This document shows, piece after piece, positions 37,901-48,073 of a stretch of 64,000 bases of DNA (position 1 is the stretch's first letter; every line of letters starts with the position of its first letter). Both the position numbers and the translations under genes were made by a program. The stretch is from Saksenaea vasiformis B4078 (lineage: Eukaryota; Mucoromycota; Mucoromycetes; Mucorales; Saksenaeaceae). The stretch spans positions 1 through 64,000 of the forward strand of contig JNDT01001641.1 of NCBI GenBank assembly GCA_000697055.1. The letters are read 5' to 3'. Below the pieces are notes generated by a model. That model made no database searches and had not been told where the DNA came from. It was given only the letters and a program-made list of their open reading frames with translations.

Positions 37901-39242
37901 TTCGAAATATGAATCAATATCCTTTTTCACTGGCTTTAGCTGGAGCTTTTTATCTTTGGCCAGAGTTTGAAATTCATGCAGATTTTCATCGAAGTCTTCT
38001 GCTGTTTTGCTGTATATCATCTTTTTAACGTGGTCGACACATGTATGCTTTGTGGCGACATCCACAAATATTCTGCTAAATGCCTTGGCGATATTATTCA
38101 TAATATGCCAAGTACATAATATCTTTCTGTTACGAGGGAAAACATTATCTAGCGCATTCATGAGAGCTGCGCACTTATCAGTGACAAAAACGCTGTCAAC
38201 TTCAGCATCTCCAAAAACTTGCATCTTCAGTGTTCGTAAGAACGAGAAGTACATGTCCTCCTTCTCATTATCTACCCACGCAAATGCAGTAGGAAATGTC
38301 CTCAAGGTGGATCCGCCAACATTACTGACGCCTTGAACTGAAATCAAGGGCATCTTCGTACTGCTCGTGTTGTACGTCGCATCAATAAGTACAATTTCCC
38401 AAAAACGACGAGCCCTCCCAATCATTTTTTGCGACGTAAAGAACAGACGTCGCAGACGGCCTGAGCCATCATGTTCATACAAAATGTTGTAGCCATTTTC
38501 TTCCATGCGTCTGATTAAAACTGTAGCAGCCTGATGTAACTCTACCTCCTCTTGCTTGGCGCTTTGGTAATTTTAAATTGTTGATATCGTGCACCGTTAG
38601 TCTATTGCGCAACACGTTCTCGTCATTCATAGCCTTTTGGATGCATCTAGTATTGACATCGGCATCAATCATAGTTGTCAATTTCTTGATATCATCCTCG
38701 GTAATCATGAGCTTCCTTCCTTTGCTTGATGAGGAAAGAAGCTCAGGCGTCAACGGATGATTATGGTATCTTCCTTCTTCGTTTTTGGGTTCAATCAAAA
38801 AGAAACCCAAATCTTTTCTGAAGTACAGTCTCAAGACGTAGGGACAGTTGGTAAGAGTGGTATCGCAGAGCTTTTTACAACCACTATCCTCAACGCTGCG
38901 GGTGTTACGATAGATTCCTCCTTTGTCGCACTTAAGATGCAGCTTAGTAGGTGTGCTGAACTTAGTGGCCAAAGTGAAGTTGTTCGTCGTCGCGTACTCG
39001 TTCAGAACTTTGCGAACGGCCTCCTTGTCAGGAAAACCACTCGTAGGGAATTGTGGAAGAGGATGTGCGATGGGATAAAGTTTCTTCTCGTTGATATGAC
39101 AAAATCGTTCGCGGGATTCAGGGACCGCGTTAAATTCAAGCAGTTAGAAGACGAAAAGGTATGGCCGCGCCAATCTAAATTATCGGGTGCCGGACAAGAC
39201 GTCACTTAGGAATTTGGATCGGGAGTGGTATGGTCCCTAAGA
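34922..39242 (-). mobile_element. MULE-type DNA transposon (FAR1-MULE-SWIM-OTU)
   Basis: A 4.3-kb element bounded by 28-bp perfect terminal inverted repeats (34922-34949 and 39215-39242; ends read TCTTAGGGAC and GTCCCTAAGA). It encodes one minus-strand transposase-OTU gene that starts close to the right end. No matching target duplication is evident at the exact ends. The left end lies 14 bp from a solo LTR, and another LTR of the same family lies 67 bp beyond the right end. A purine-rich tract (about 36170-36215) and A/T-rich non-coding DNA fill 34950-36230. Confidence 0.85.
36234..39010 (-). pseudogene. MULE transposase fused to an OTU-like cysteine protease, frame-broken
   Basis: N-terminal FAR1-like DNA-binding domain: FPDKEAVRKVLNEYATTNNF, LHLKCDKGGIYRN, YHNHPLTPELLSS. 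The MULE catalytic domain follows: WEIVLIDATYNTSSTKMPLI, DSVFVTDKCAALMNALDNVF, ILCTWHIMNNIAKAF. A SWIM zinc finger comes next (CQVWYQFGIPCRHR), then an AT-hook-like GRPPKDKRK, a basic linker, and an OTU-type domain with Cys in KADGWCGFRVF and His in HLHDDHWGTVEV. A frame change occurs between FAR1 (NNLKLPK) and the MULE part (KQEEVELHQAATVLIRRMEE), and again just after WCGFRVF, without usable introns, so the copy looks dead. No ATG start was found at the N-terminus. Stop at 36234. Confidence 0.8.
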
Positions 39243-39309
39243 GATCTGTACCTTTATTAACCTTGACTCAGTTTATACACACTCGTACCTTTATTAACAT
39301 CTGGCTCAC

Positions 39310-39457
39310 TGTTGTAAACGAGATACTACGGCTAGAACTGAGTTAATAATTAAGATCCTAAAGGACAGGGGTCAGGGTAATGTTTTGAAAATCGTTCTTC
39401 TGAAGAATAAAGCCCAGTCTCATGTACCCTCGTATCGCCCGACTTGAGCAAACAACA
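39310..39457 (+). mobile_element. Solo LTR 3 (TSD CTCAC)
   Basis: A 148-bp segment from TGTTGTAAACG to AGCAAACAACA, flanked by CTCAC at 39305-39309 and 39458-39462. It is a shorter sister of the LTR at 34740-34907 in the same orientation, and also has an internal AATAAA. Different target duplications show two independent insertions, not one element's two LTRs. Confidence 0.88.
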
Positions 39458-39462
39458 CTCAC

Positions 39463-40180
39463 CTTGATTCAGCTGCGGACACTACATATATGTAGTACAG
39501 AGTGCTATATATGTTGGATACTTGTAATATCCGCGATCTCGTCACAGCATAGACCCCCAACTTTGATGTCCGTCTGCTGAACTAGTTTAAAAGTTACAGC
39601 AATTCTAAGCCAAGCCTTTTGTTCTAGAAGCCTTTATATACAAAATTCTCCGGTTACTTTATTCGATAATGTAATTTTAGCTCGCTAGATACTGTTCAAA
39701 ACTCGGGTAAATTTTTGGCTATTTAAAAACACGCACCATAATGCAAAGATAAATTTGATTCTGATTGCCGGTACAATGTCCTGCTGTCTTGTCAAGACGA
39801 CAACCAAGGTTTCTTCGATCAAAATGTCTAATATTGGTCACTTCCCTGTGTCACCATAGAAGAGCTTTGGGAATCTTATGTGCGAAATTCTAATGTCATA
39901 GTGATAGGGTTTTTTTCTGGGGGTGCAAAGGTGGACGTTCAATAAGAAAAGTTAATTGGTTACAGGTTCTTCTCAACAACTGGTTCAGTAAGTAGTTGAA
40001 AGACATGGGGTGGCAATAAGCAATGAATGCTGCACCTTTTTGCTTAGACGACATGTACATATTCAGATGCCGCTACGAGATCTATTAAAAATGGTGATAT
40101 GCGCATACCATAATTGTTATATAACATTGTTCTGTTGATCCAGGAATTCAGTTCGTTGTTTTTTTTTGTTTTGTTTTCTA
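39463..40180. other. Intergenic, promoter side of the GDP-mannose transporter
   Basis: No ORF or repeat recognised. The final 40 nt upstream of the ATG are T-rich, which could be an intron end or leader. Confidence 0.4.
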
Positions 40181-41499
40181 ATGATAGAGCATCGTCTCAG
40201 CAACGTTGCGTTGATACCGAATGACAGAGTCTTTTCTCTGGAGCCCAAAATAGCGTCGGAACTGGAGCTAGTGATGAAGGCTGGATTACCACTTCTCTTT
40301 TACTGTATGGCCAGTATCGTCATGACTGTTACGAACAAATTCGTCGTTAGCACTGGGGATTTCAACATGGTATTTCTACTTCTCACAATACAGGTGATAG
40401 AGAAGAAGAAGTAAAAGAAGAAAAGATTGGTGATGACTGAAGAGACTTTCATGAACAGAGTGTTATCTGTGTTATCTTTCTGCAAGTATTCAAGTTCCTC
40501 AACCTGGTGAAATTCCGCGCTTTTTCCACCCACGAAGGCAAAAAATGGTTCCCGGTCGTTTTTCTTTTGGTTGCCATGATTTACACTGGTTCCAAAGCAC
40601 TGAAATACTTGTCGATCCCTGTCTACACAATATTTAAGAACCTGACAGTTATCCTGATTGCGTATGGTGAATCTCTATGGTTCGGAAGCAGCATCACGCT
40701 CTTGATGATTTTCTCGTTCTTCCTTATGGTAAGGGCTGCGAGACAGACATGCGTCATTCTCATCTCTTTAAGACCTTGTCAAGTGTGATTGCTGGGTGGT
40801 ATGACGTATCCAATGCTATATCCATTATGTTTGAAGTGTTCCATTACAGATCGCTCACTGAAACCATCACTGGTTATTTCTGGATGGCCCTTAATTGTTT
40901 CTCATCCGCAGCGTTCGCCCTGTACATGCGAAAACAAATCGAACGGACAACATTCAAAGACCTTGATACAGTGTATTACAACAACTTGCTGTCCATTCCG
41001 CTGCTATTGATACCTAGCTTGCTTATGGAAGACTGGTCCTATGAAAACCTTCTCCACAATTTGTACGTTTGTTGTATTCGATGAATACTGTCTAATCCTC
41101 TTTTCTTTCTTGTTTCATATCTTCCTCAGCCCGTCCGACGAAGGTTCTGCTCGTATATGGGCCGTTGTGTTCTCGGGGGTGTCAGCTTTTAGCATGTCTT
41201 ATTCGTCCGCATGGTGCGTCCGAACAACGTCGTCGACAACGTATTCTATGGTGGGATCGCTGAACAAGTTACCAATTGCTATCTCTGGCATCGTGTTTTT
41301 CGGTGATCCAGCAACGTTCGGAAACGTGACAGCTATTGTTATAGGTAAGTTGCAGTACATGTTTGTTGTTGCTTCATCTCTTTTCTTTCCAGGTTTCGTG
41401 GCTGGTGTGGTGTATTCGTATGCAAAAAACTTCTGCAATGGTCGTTCCCAAGCCAAGTTAACCAAAGATTATGATGAAAAGAAAAACAGTTTAATTTAA
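40181..41499 (+). CDS. GDP-mannose transporter (Vrg4-like)
   Basis: Golgi nucleotide-sugar transporter of the drug/metabolite superfamily, exchanging GDP-mannose for GMP to feed mannosylation. Five or more exons give about 340 residues and roughly ten TM helices. Segments are [130 protein letters not shown] and [20 protein letters not shown]. The nucleotide-sugar recognition motifs are present: FKNLT, and [12 protein letters not shown] where most family members have GALNK. The ATG at 40181 begins [14 protein letters not shown]. The C-terminus ends lysine-rich ([10 protein letters not shown]), possibly an ER/Golgi sorting signal. It is convergent with the PdxT gene, 47 bp away. Confidence 0.92.
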
Positions 41500-41546
41500 T
41501 CTACAAAGGTCTAACGTCTATCAAAAGCTTAGAAGAAATAAATATA

Positions 41547-42245
41547 TCAGTTCTTGTAAGAAATAGCCATGTCTACGAAGAATTTGTGGAGTCGGTTATC
41601 AGATGTCAGCTCGGGATGGAATGCCGTTGCAAATAAGTGTTCTTGACGCACAGCCACAATCGTTTCTGCCTCGGTTTGACCGACCTTTTTCTCCAGTCGA
41701 CTAACCACTTGCACTTTGTCTGACTTAATCTCAGTGATCACTGGTGCGCGGATGAAGACAGCGTTGAAAGGCTCATCACCAACGATTTCAGGCAAGTGCA
41801 AGGGTGTCTGGAAGGAATCCTTTTGCGTGCCGAACTGATTACGATTGACGCAGATATCAAGACCACCCAACAATTGTTGACCTCCTTTCTTTGCTCCTGT
41901 TGCTTCGTTCGCCAGCATGATCATTCCCGCACACGTGCCCCAGGTAGGTTTCTCACGCACAAACTTGCGCAGAGGCTCTAACATTTGACATCGCTCGGCG
42001 ATCAAGGCCATTGCCGTTGATTCACCACCGGGAATAATAAGGGCGTCGATGCTCCCCAACTCTTCTACAGTTCGTACAGCAATAACACGCTCAACATTAG
42101 GAATGTTCGCAAGCATGTTCATATGTTCAAGGAAAGCACCCTGCAGCGCTACAAGGATACGAACGCTTAATTCACTTTAAAAACCTCGACTCATTTCCTT
42201 ACCAAGAACGCCGATAGTCAAAGTGGTGGTCTCGGTGTTGGTCAT
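41547..42245 (-). CDS. PdxT/SNO glutaminase subunit of PLP synthase
   Basis: Class I glutamine amidotransferase that supplies ammonia to the PdxS/SNZ subunit for de novo vitamin B6 (PLP) synthesis. Two exons: MTNTETTTLTIGVL, then, after a short intron, A-LQGAFLEHMNMLANIPNV. Family motifs are present: IIPGGESTAM (oxyanion hole), the catalytic Cys in PTWGTCAGMIMLA, NRNQFGTQKDSF, FIRAPVI, and the His-Glu pair in ATAFHPELTSDNR. About 206 residues, normal for the family. The PdxS/SNZ partner is not in this window; in yeast the two genes are usually divergent neighbours, but here the upstream side is a repeat region. Confidence 0.94.
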
Positions 42246-42359
42246 AAGTGAAAAAAGATGTGTGGGGAAGGGGAAGGACTGATTCTCTCTTTTCACCGGC
42301 GTGAGTCATTGGCTGTGTGACGGCCCTTGATTTCCTTAAGCAAGCAGATACTCTTTATT

Positions 42360-42747
42360 GGGGAATTGCTACGGACACTCAGAATCTACCGCTTAGGGAC
42401 ACACATTTTTAATGTGTTTTCGCCGACAGCCGGACAAACATCTCACCGAATTAATGCAAGTATGACCGCCCTCAAATATAGACCAAATTGTGAGTATCGG
42501 TGCAACTAGCGTCCATAAGACGAGTACCTATGAGCTGGGTGTCCGTAAATTAAGCCCTCATTGAGCGCCTATAGGTAGATATATATCTAAGCCAAAACAG
42601 TCGATCCACGGAGACTGAAGCACTCATTGGTATGAGCATACGTTCAGATCTCATTAGAGAATTTTAAGCTACTTATCTAACAGTTTTCTAAGTTATGTAA
42701 GTGAGTGTCCCTAAGAGGCGGACGCTGAGTGCCCGTAGCAATTCCCC
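42360..42747. mobile_element. MITE with about 43-bp terminal inverted repeats (TSD TTTATT)
   Basis: A 388-bp element. Its left end GGGGAATTGCTACGG and right end CCGTAGCAATTCCCC are inverted copies that extend imperfectly to about 43 bp (to TTAGGGACAC / GTGTCCCTAA). Both sides carry TTTATT (42354-42359 and 42748-42753). It has no coding capacity. It is inserted in a larger dispersed repeat whose related copy at 63440-63460 keeps a single TTTATT, consistent with an empty site. Confidence 0.82.
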
Positions 42748-43136
42748 TTTATTGAATGCAATTTTACGCTACTCTATGTAAATTTTGCGTCCATCAAGAG
42801 CCAGGTTTGCACTAAGGAAGGAATAAAATATGCGGTTGTCATTATATAAATTGGCGATAAAGTAATACTCTACTTACATCAACTTGGTCCCCAGATGGAC
42901 GCAAAATTTATTCGGTGCAGCATTAAAATCCATTCACGGTTAGTAAATGGAAGATACTGTAGTGCCAATCCATTACCCCCGAAGGGCATAGCAGCCCAAC
43001 AGCAGCAGCCTGCTCTGCATCTGGTGCGATGGGACCGGCAGAGGAAATTATAGTGGCATAATTGCCACTTTTGGTTTTGACGCCGTGCAGAGGACTTGAA
43101 GCGATACAACGTCTGGCGAGATTCTATCGTGACAAC
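42748..43136 (+). repeat. Dispersed repeat, copy 1
   Basis: Aligns with 63448-63790 in the same orientation: TTTATTGAATG, CGCTACTCTATG, AAATTTTGCGTCCA, TCAACTTGGTC, GACGCAAAATTTA, GGTTAGTAAATG and a distal coding-like stretch (AACGTCTGGC, TTCTATCGTG). Inside, about 28-nt imperfect inverted arms around AAATTTTGCGTCC / GGACGCAAAATTT lie about 110 nt apart. Probably a non-autonomous transposon or truncated element; family unknown. Confidence 0.65.
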
Positions 43137-43337
43137 ATTTGCTTACCTGATGGTGAACAATGGGCTACACTATAGCCGAAACGGTTCGGGACAGAGGTCA
43201 TGCGGGCTAAATAATAGACATGAAAACGTGAATAACCCTGTACGTATATAAATTGACATCCTTGCCGGAGATGTCTTTTTGAAAATGATTCATGCGTGCT
43301 ATATACGGATAATTCTGCATGAAACATGTTCTTAGCT

Positions 43338-43600
43338 CGAGACGTTTTTACTCCTTCCGGCAGAATATCACTGAAGTCCCTCAATGCAAAAATTAATATT
43401 CTTCTTTCAACGGAACATTTTCCTTGACACATTCTTACACCATCCCATGGGGTACTGGAAAGCCTTCAGTGAAGTACCACAATGCAAAAATACTGTCCTT
43501 GCTTCCATGAGGCATCTTTCTTCTTGAGGCATTTTTACTGCTTCCGGAAGGATACCGAAACACCATCACTGAAGCACTTTAATGGAAAACTGAGGATTTC
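43338..43600. repeat. Three degenerate tandem units (about 85-110 bp)
   Basis: Three successive blocks share the pattern GACRTTTTTACTCCTTCCGG, a short spacer, then CACTGAAGTACYNYAATGCAAAA (given as a loose consensus). Units begin near 43341, 43425 and 43537. Divergence is high, so this is an old tandem duplication. No coding role is evident. Confidence 0.5.
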
Positions 43601-44300
43601 CCCCAAAATTTGAAGGTGTTCTTCGCAGAGACATGTATGAAACAAAAAGATAGATGAATATGCGACTAAATCTCCGTATGATTAGTAAAATCCCTCAATC
43701 CAGCTGTTTTCCTACTCACCGTTTATCGCATGCCATGCAGTTCGATCTTGACAAAAGCCTTATCGAACGACCACCAAACATTGACCATTCCGAAGCGGAT
43801 CGTTATTTTTGGATACTCCTCCTTGTGCTTGGAACTTCTCATCCTTTACTGCAGCAAAGGAGATTTTATACTTCCAAACTTTAAAACAGCTGTATCATAA
43901 CAGTTTGCATTGTTTGACAAAGAAGGCGGAACTACCCGACTTGTTGAAGAATTTTGCTGCAAATAAGTGTGCTGGAGTAAGTGGATAAGGTACACATATA
44001 TATTCAAATAGTTGAGTAACTCCTACAACACACTTGTCTTCCCTTTTTCTTAGGAGTCGTACCAAATTCCCGTCCCGGAGATCAATGAGGTTTAGGGTAG
44101 TTCTTTCTGCCAATATTAGAATACCATCTCATGATGATCGATATATTGTAAACAATGTCGATATGTCAATGATCTTCTACACCTTCCAAGTCTATGTCAA
44201 GGATTTGATCAGCAACAACCGTTTATATATGGAAAACCATGTTCACCACATATTGCAAGTAACAACCAATACAAGATAGCGAATAGTGTTAAAATAAGGA
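43601..44300. other. Intergenic, nothing recognised
   Basis: Short ORFs exist on both strands, such as a 76-codon plus frame at 43654-43884, but none has a domain or splice continuation. Confidence 0.35.
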
Positions 44301-44627
44301 TTACAGTAGATGTTCGATATAAGAATATTCGATAAAGGAATAATCTGCCTGCGGTCCATTTCTAATCACAGAAACGCCGATATACCTAAAAACGTTTGAC
44401 ACCTTTTTGGCTTGCGCTTCTATGACTTGCGGTCTGTCATAATCGGCGAGGGTCCATATAGTATACGGTCTGCATATGTGATTATTGGTGAAAGAAGAGT
44501 AGGCACGACACATGGTGTACGTCAAGATAGTCAAATTTGAACGGTCCTGCTTTAGCTGGGCGAGTGTATCGAACAGGCTTACTTGATTACACACGTCATC
44601 TAATAAACTCTTCGAGCGGTCTATGCT

Positions 44628-45419
44628 CTAGACATTAAGATACACTCTTGTTTCCTTGCTCGTATTGAAATTCTGAGAACTTGAACCGATGTCTACAACT
44701 GTCCCATCACCAATTTCTATGCTGGCGCTCACAAGCACATCCGATACCATAGCTCCAATCTTGATCTTGCTGCCATGATCTTCGATTGAACTCACAACAC
44801 ACAAGTTTTCATATCGACCGCCTAAGATGGCAATGGCGAGATGGCTGGCGATATCGCGTAATAGCGTTCGTGTTGCGCCTCCACACTTTTCAAGCGGCCA
44901 TATGGTTCGATGCAAGACACTGTCAAGCATCTCGCTTTCTCTATTAGAATGCTGCCCGCAAAAAGTTGGGAGGTGATATAACGTATTTGAGGCAAACACA
45001 CCTAATCGTGATTTAAAGTTTGACTTGTCCGCGTCAATCTCCAAATATTTACAGTTGATCAGCTTTCCCTTCAATGGACTATACTTGAGGATATGCAAAA
45101 GCAGATTTGATTCCATTTGAACCGTCGGGACCTTCGGAACGGCTGGCTTCTCGGGTGTGGCGAAGAAGCGCCCCGTTGGCTGTGCGGACAGAAGCTGTGA
45201 GGCCATTTGAGGCTCAGCAAGCATATTGGACTGCGTACTGTCATTCCCCATCAGTGAGACAGGAACCCATCCACCAATCCTGGCGATCATATATTTGTCT
45301 TCTTGCTGTTCTTTCGTTAGTGGCAGTGCATCAGATGCGGATAGCAGTGCGGTCTTCCAATCAAGATGTTCTGGAGAATTTTCCACGACATTTGGGAGGT
45401 TCAGCTTTGGACCGGCCAC
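44628..45419 (-). CDS. Unknown protein, possibly truncated by an in-frame stop
   Basis: An intronless 263-codon frame starting MAGPKLNLPNVVENSPEHLD, with segments YMIARIGGWVPVSLMGNDST, NLLLHILKYSPLKGKLINCK and RDIASHLAIAILGGRYENLC. After the TAG at 44628 the same frame stays open to 44301 (SIDRSKSLLDDVCNQVSLFD, YTIWTLADYDRPQVIEAQAK, NVFRYIGVSVIRNGPQADY) before another stop. The continuation suggests either a recent nonsense mutation in a gene of about 370 codons or an error. An 18-nt GT-AG segment spans the stop but is far shorter than any other intron here. I do not recognise the family. The surroundings are repeat-rich, so an amplified lineage-specific or element-borne gene is possible. Confidence 0.45.
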   Translation of the reverse strand: MAGPKLNLPNVVENSPEHLDWKTALLSASDALPLTKEQQEDKYMIARIGGWVPVSLMGNDSTQSNMLAEPQMASQLLSAQPTGRFFATPEKPAVPKVPTVQMESNLLLHILKYSPLKGKLINCKYLEIDADKSNFKSRLGVFASNTLYHLPTFCGQHSNRESEMLDSVLHRTIWPLEKCGGATRTLLRDIASHLAIAILGGRYENLCVVSSIEDHGSKIKIGAMVSDVLVSASIEIGDGTVVDIGSSSQNFNTSKETRVYLNV

Positions 45420-45937
45420 GGAACTCTGAGTCGTGACGTGCAGGTGGAGCTTGCTGGGGGCTGGATCAACCTCAACTATATCAGCTACCAGCAGCAGGTA
45501 TACTTAACGACGATACCATTGCTGTGCTTATTAAAACAATTTAGGAGCGCTGGAGATCCCCGCCATTAGGCAGGAACTGGCAGTTCCCAAGGGGGCAGCT
45601 AGTAGGGGTAAACAATACATGTACTATGAACTGAAGCGATAACGGGAACCTTATTCGAACTATCCGAGGACAATGACAAGGGCAAGCTTTCAAAAGGTAC
45701 GACATGGATCGATATAAGTGAACTGAAAGGGAAGATATCACTTCCGAGCAAAGATCGAAATTTAATCTGCGCGCATGTGCGACAGAGAACTAGGCAAACG
45801 CAACATTGACTTGCACTACACAAATGGAATATGTATTCTAAACGGTAAGTTTTCGTCCCACAGTAACATCAACGTCGATTATGTCCAACTTGCATACCGT
45901 AGAAAATCGGCAGCTGCTTGGAAATTTTTGAATTCTT
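45420..45937. other. Intergenic with weak coding traces
   Basis: A plus-strand segment near 45650-45775 reads LSEDNDKGKLSKGTTWIDIS and ELKGKISLPSKDRNLICAHV but is not open on either side. Possibly a decayed gene; no family recognised. Confidence 0.35.
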
Positions 45938-47508
45938 TTATGCAGGTGGCAAAAAACCGGCAAAAAGGACAATACCCACCAGCCCGTACAGGAGGCAGTA
46001 TGAAAGCACAGTATTAGCTACAAATCTATCTTTTCCCGCCGGTTTGCTGAAACCTTTGGTCCATAGATGGGCTATAAACCAGTACAACGGTGGTAATGAC
46101 GTGAAAAACCGAATGATCACTTGGACGTGCATGCATGTCACCGTATAGCACAGCAGGAATCCCCATAAGTACATATAAACACTAGCCTTGTCGCTGACAA
46201 AGGTGTTCGTTGGAGGATGATCTTTGTGTATAAGCAGAACGTATCAGTAAACCCATTCCAAACTGTCCAATTGTTCCCTACCAGACGTTAAACCTAAATT
46301 CCTGAACCGGCGCCAATCATAGCGGGCGTACGTCCATAATCCATAGATAGTTAAGCTAATAATAGGCATAGCAAGTAGAAAGTTTGGAATCTGCTTCGAT
46401 TCGTAATAGGCAAGAAATCCATTGTTCCTTTGTTTCAGTTAGTACATAAAGCAAACCCATATTCGTTTTTTCATTACCAGTACTCTTTTTGTATAAAGCT
46501 GTACATGAGTGGTAATCGTCTGCCGCACCAGGGACGTGGATCCTCAATACAAAATTGTCGGTAGCCATAGTACTGAAATCCAGCAAAGCCCGCAACTGTA
46601 GATACGCTGTAAACCAAGGCTGATATAAAGCCTGACAGGATGCGCTTAAAAAGGAGGTGATTGCTTGTTTTAAAAAAGAGCTTCATAACGTTTTGTCTTC
46701 TTACCTGTAGTGATTGATTGAACCGTGCAAGCACTAATTCGTAAAAAAAGAAGCCAATATAAATGATGGCGTTGGAACGTGTTGCCGAGGCGAGACCCCA
46801 CACGAGCGACGCTGCGAAGTAGCGCTTTTGAGCAACCCATCGCATCCCAGTAAAACTGAGCAAGGCAAACAAGGACTCGGTGTAAAACGATGACATGAAC
46901 ATCGAGGGCGGAGAAAGACAGAATGCGATGGCACTGACAGTAGCCAACTTCACATTGCCTGGAAATACCTCCAGACTTAGCCTGGCCAAGTTAAGACACA
47001 GTGTGAATACAGTCAGCGTTTTTTTTTAAAAAAAAATTAGCGCAAAAATTACCTATAAAGTGCTCCTGCAGCAAGGATGAAAGATAGATTGGCTACCAAA
47101 ACTCCACCAAGTAGGAGAACGTATTGCTCATCGAGAAAATATCGAAACGGCGAAAGCACTTATTTTCAACGCGTAAAGATGAGCTAGCGAGTAGCCATGG
47201 GTATAACATTTACCTGTGTTACTCAATAAACGTGCTGCTAATGGCATGATGGGAAAAAATGCATATTCTTGTTCATACAGATATCCGTGATGCGCGATGT
47301 GTAAGAAATAGAGAGCATCCCATCGCAAGAATGCTTTGAGGCATGCATGCAATAGCGATGAAGGTTCAGCAAGTACAATGTCGGCCGAAGAATCATACGC
47401 TCCTGTCAGTAGAAATGACACTATGCCGATGATGATCGTGGTCAATCGGGTCGCCGCCGCGAACGCATAAATTTTTCTCATTGCGCTCAAGACGCCCTTC
47501 AATGTCAT
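45938..47508 (-). CDS. GPI mannosyltransferase 2 (PIG-V/Gpi18)
   Basis: ER membrane enzyme that adds the second mannose to the GPI anchor precursor, using dolichol-phosphate-mannose. Several exons give about 430 residues and many TM helices. Landmarks are [36 protein letters not shown] with [15 protein letters not shown] (the conserved luminal WD...H...YExxxAFFP region), [50 protein letters not shown] and the C-terminal [20 protein letters not shown]. The Asp of RWD is the proposed catalytic residue of this GT-C family. The ATG at 47508 gives [20 protein letters not shown]; the Met at 47481 is an alternative. The domain set is complete. Confidence 0.92.
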
Positions 47509-47522
47509 TTTCGGCTATCTTG

Positions 47523-47836
47523 CTATCCTTTCGAATTCTCCGTACGAGATTTGATTGGCCGATCGAATGAGGTCTCCATAGTCTCACCGTCAAAAAGAAC
47601 AGATTCGTTATCAGAAATTGTTAGTGTGGCTATGTCAGCCCGACTGACATCGTCAACTCAAGTATGCTGGTTATTTGCAGTACCACTGACACACCCGAGT
47701 TTACATTAGAACGAGCACGTATTTCGTCGACTCTCGCTGATATTGCAGTATGGTTTTGTGTGATTGAATTTAGCAGCCGACGTACTGAAGGGGAATAAAG
47801 TCTTTCTTTGAAAGCTACTAAACTAGTATTTGGCAA
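47523..47836 (-). CDS. Possible small helical protein (unrecognised)
   Basis: A frame with AFKERLYSPSVRRLLNSITQ and NHTAISARVDEIRA, which could splice by a short intron to DDVSRADIATLTISDNESVL and FDGETMETSFDRPIK, ending at a stop 15 bp before the PIG-V start. Upstream, the minus strand around 47850-47930 also looks coding (ESQAAWRFVYAMMLNNYIIC). The donor used is weak (GTTCTA) and the start is not fixed. It could be a separate small gene or a decayed one; the PIG-V promoter must then lie within it. Confidence 0.3.
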
Positions 47837-48073
47837 TATTACAGCTCAGGTAGTTACAGTACAGAACCGTTCTCGTTGAAAGTAGTGCAGATAATGTAGT
47901 TATTCAGCATCATGGCGTAGACAAAACGCCAGGCAGCTTGGGACTCACATCGTTTCCTGTCGTTCGAATACCTCTAGAACTAAACTTGATCGGTCGATTC
48001 TTTGTGAGAACTGTGATCGCCCGTTCTGCACGTTTCTTATGTGGTATATCGTATATCGTATATCGTTATTAGC

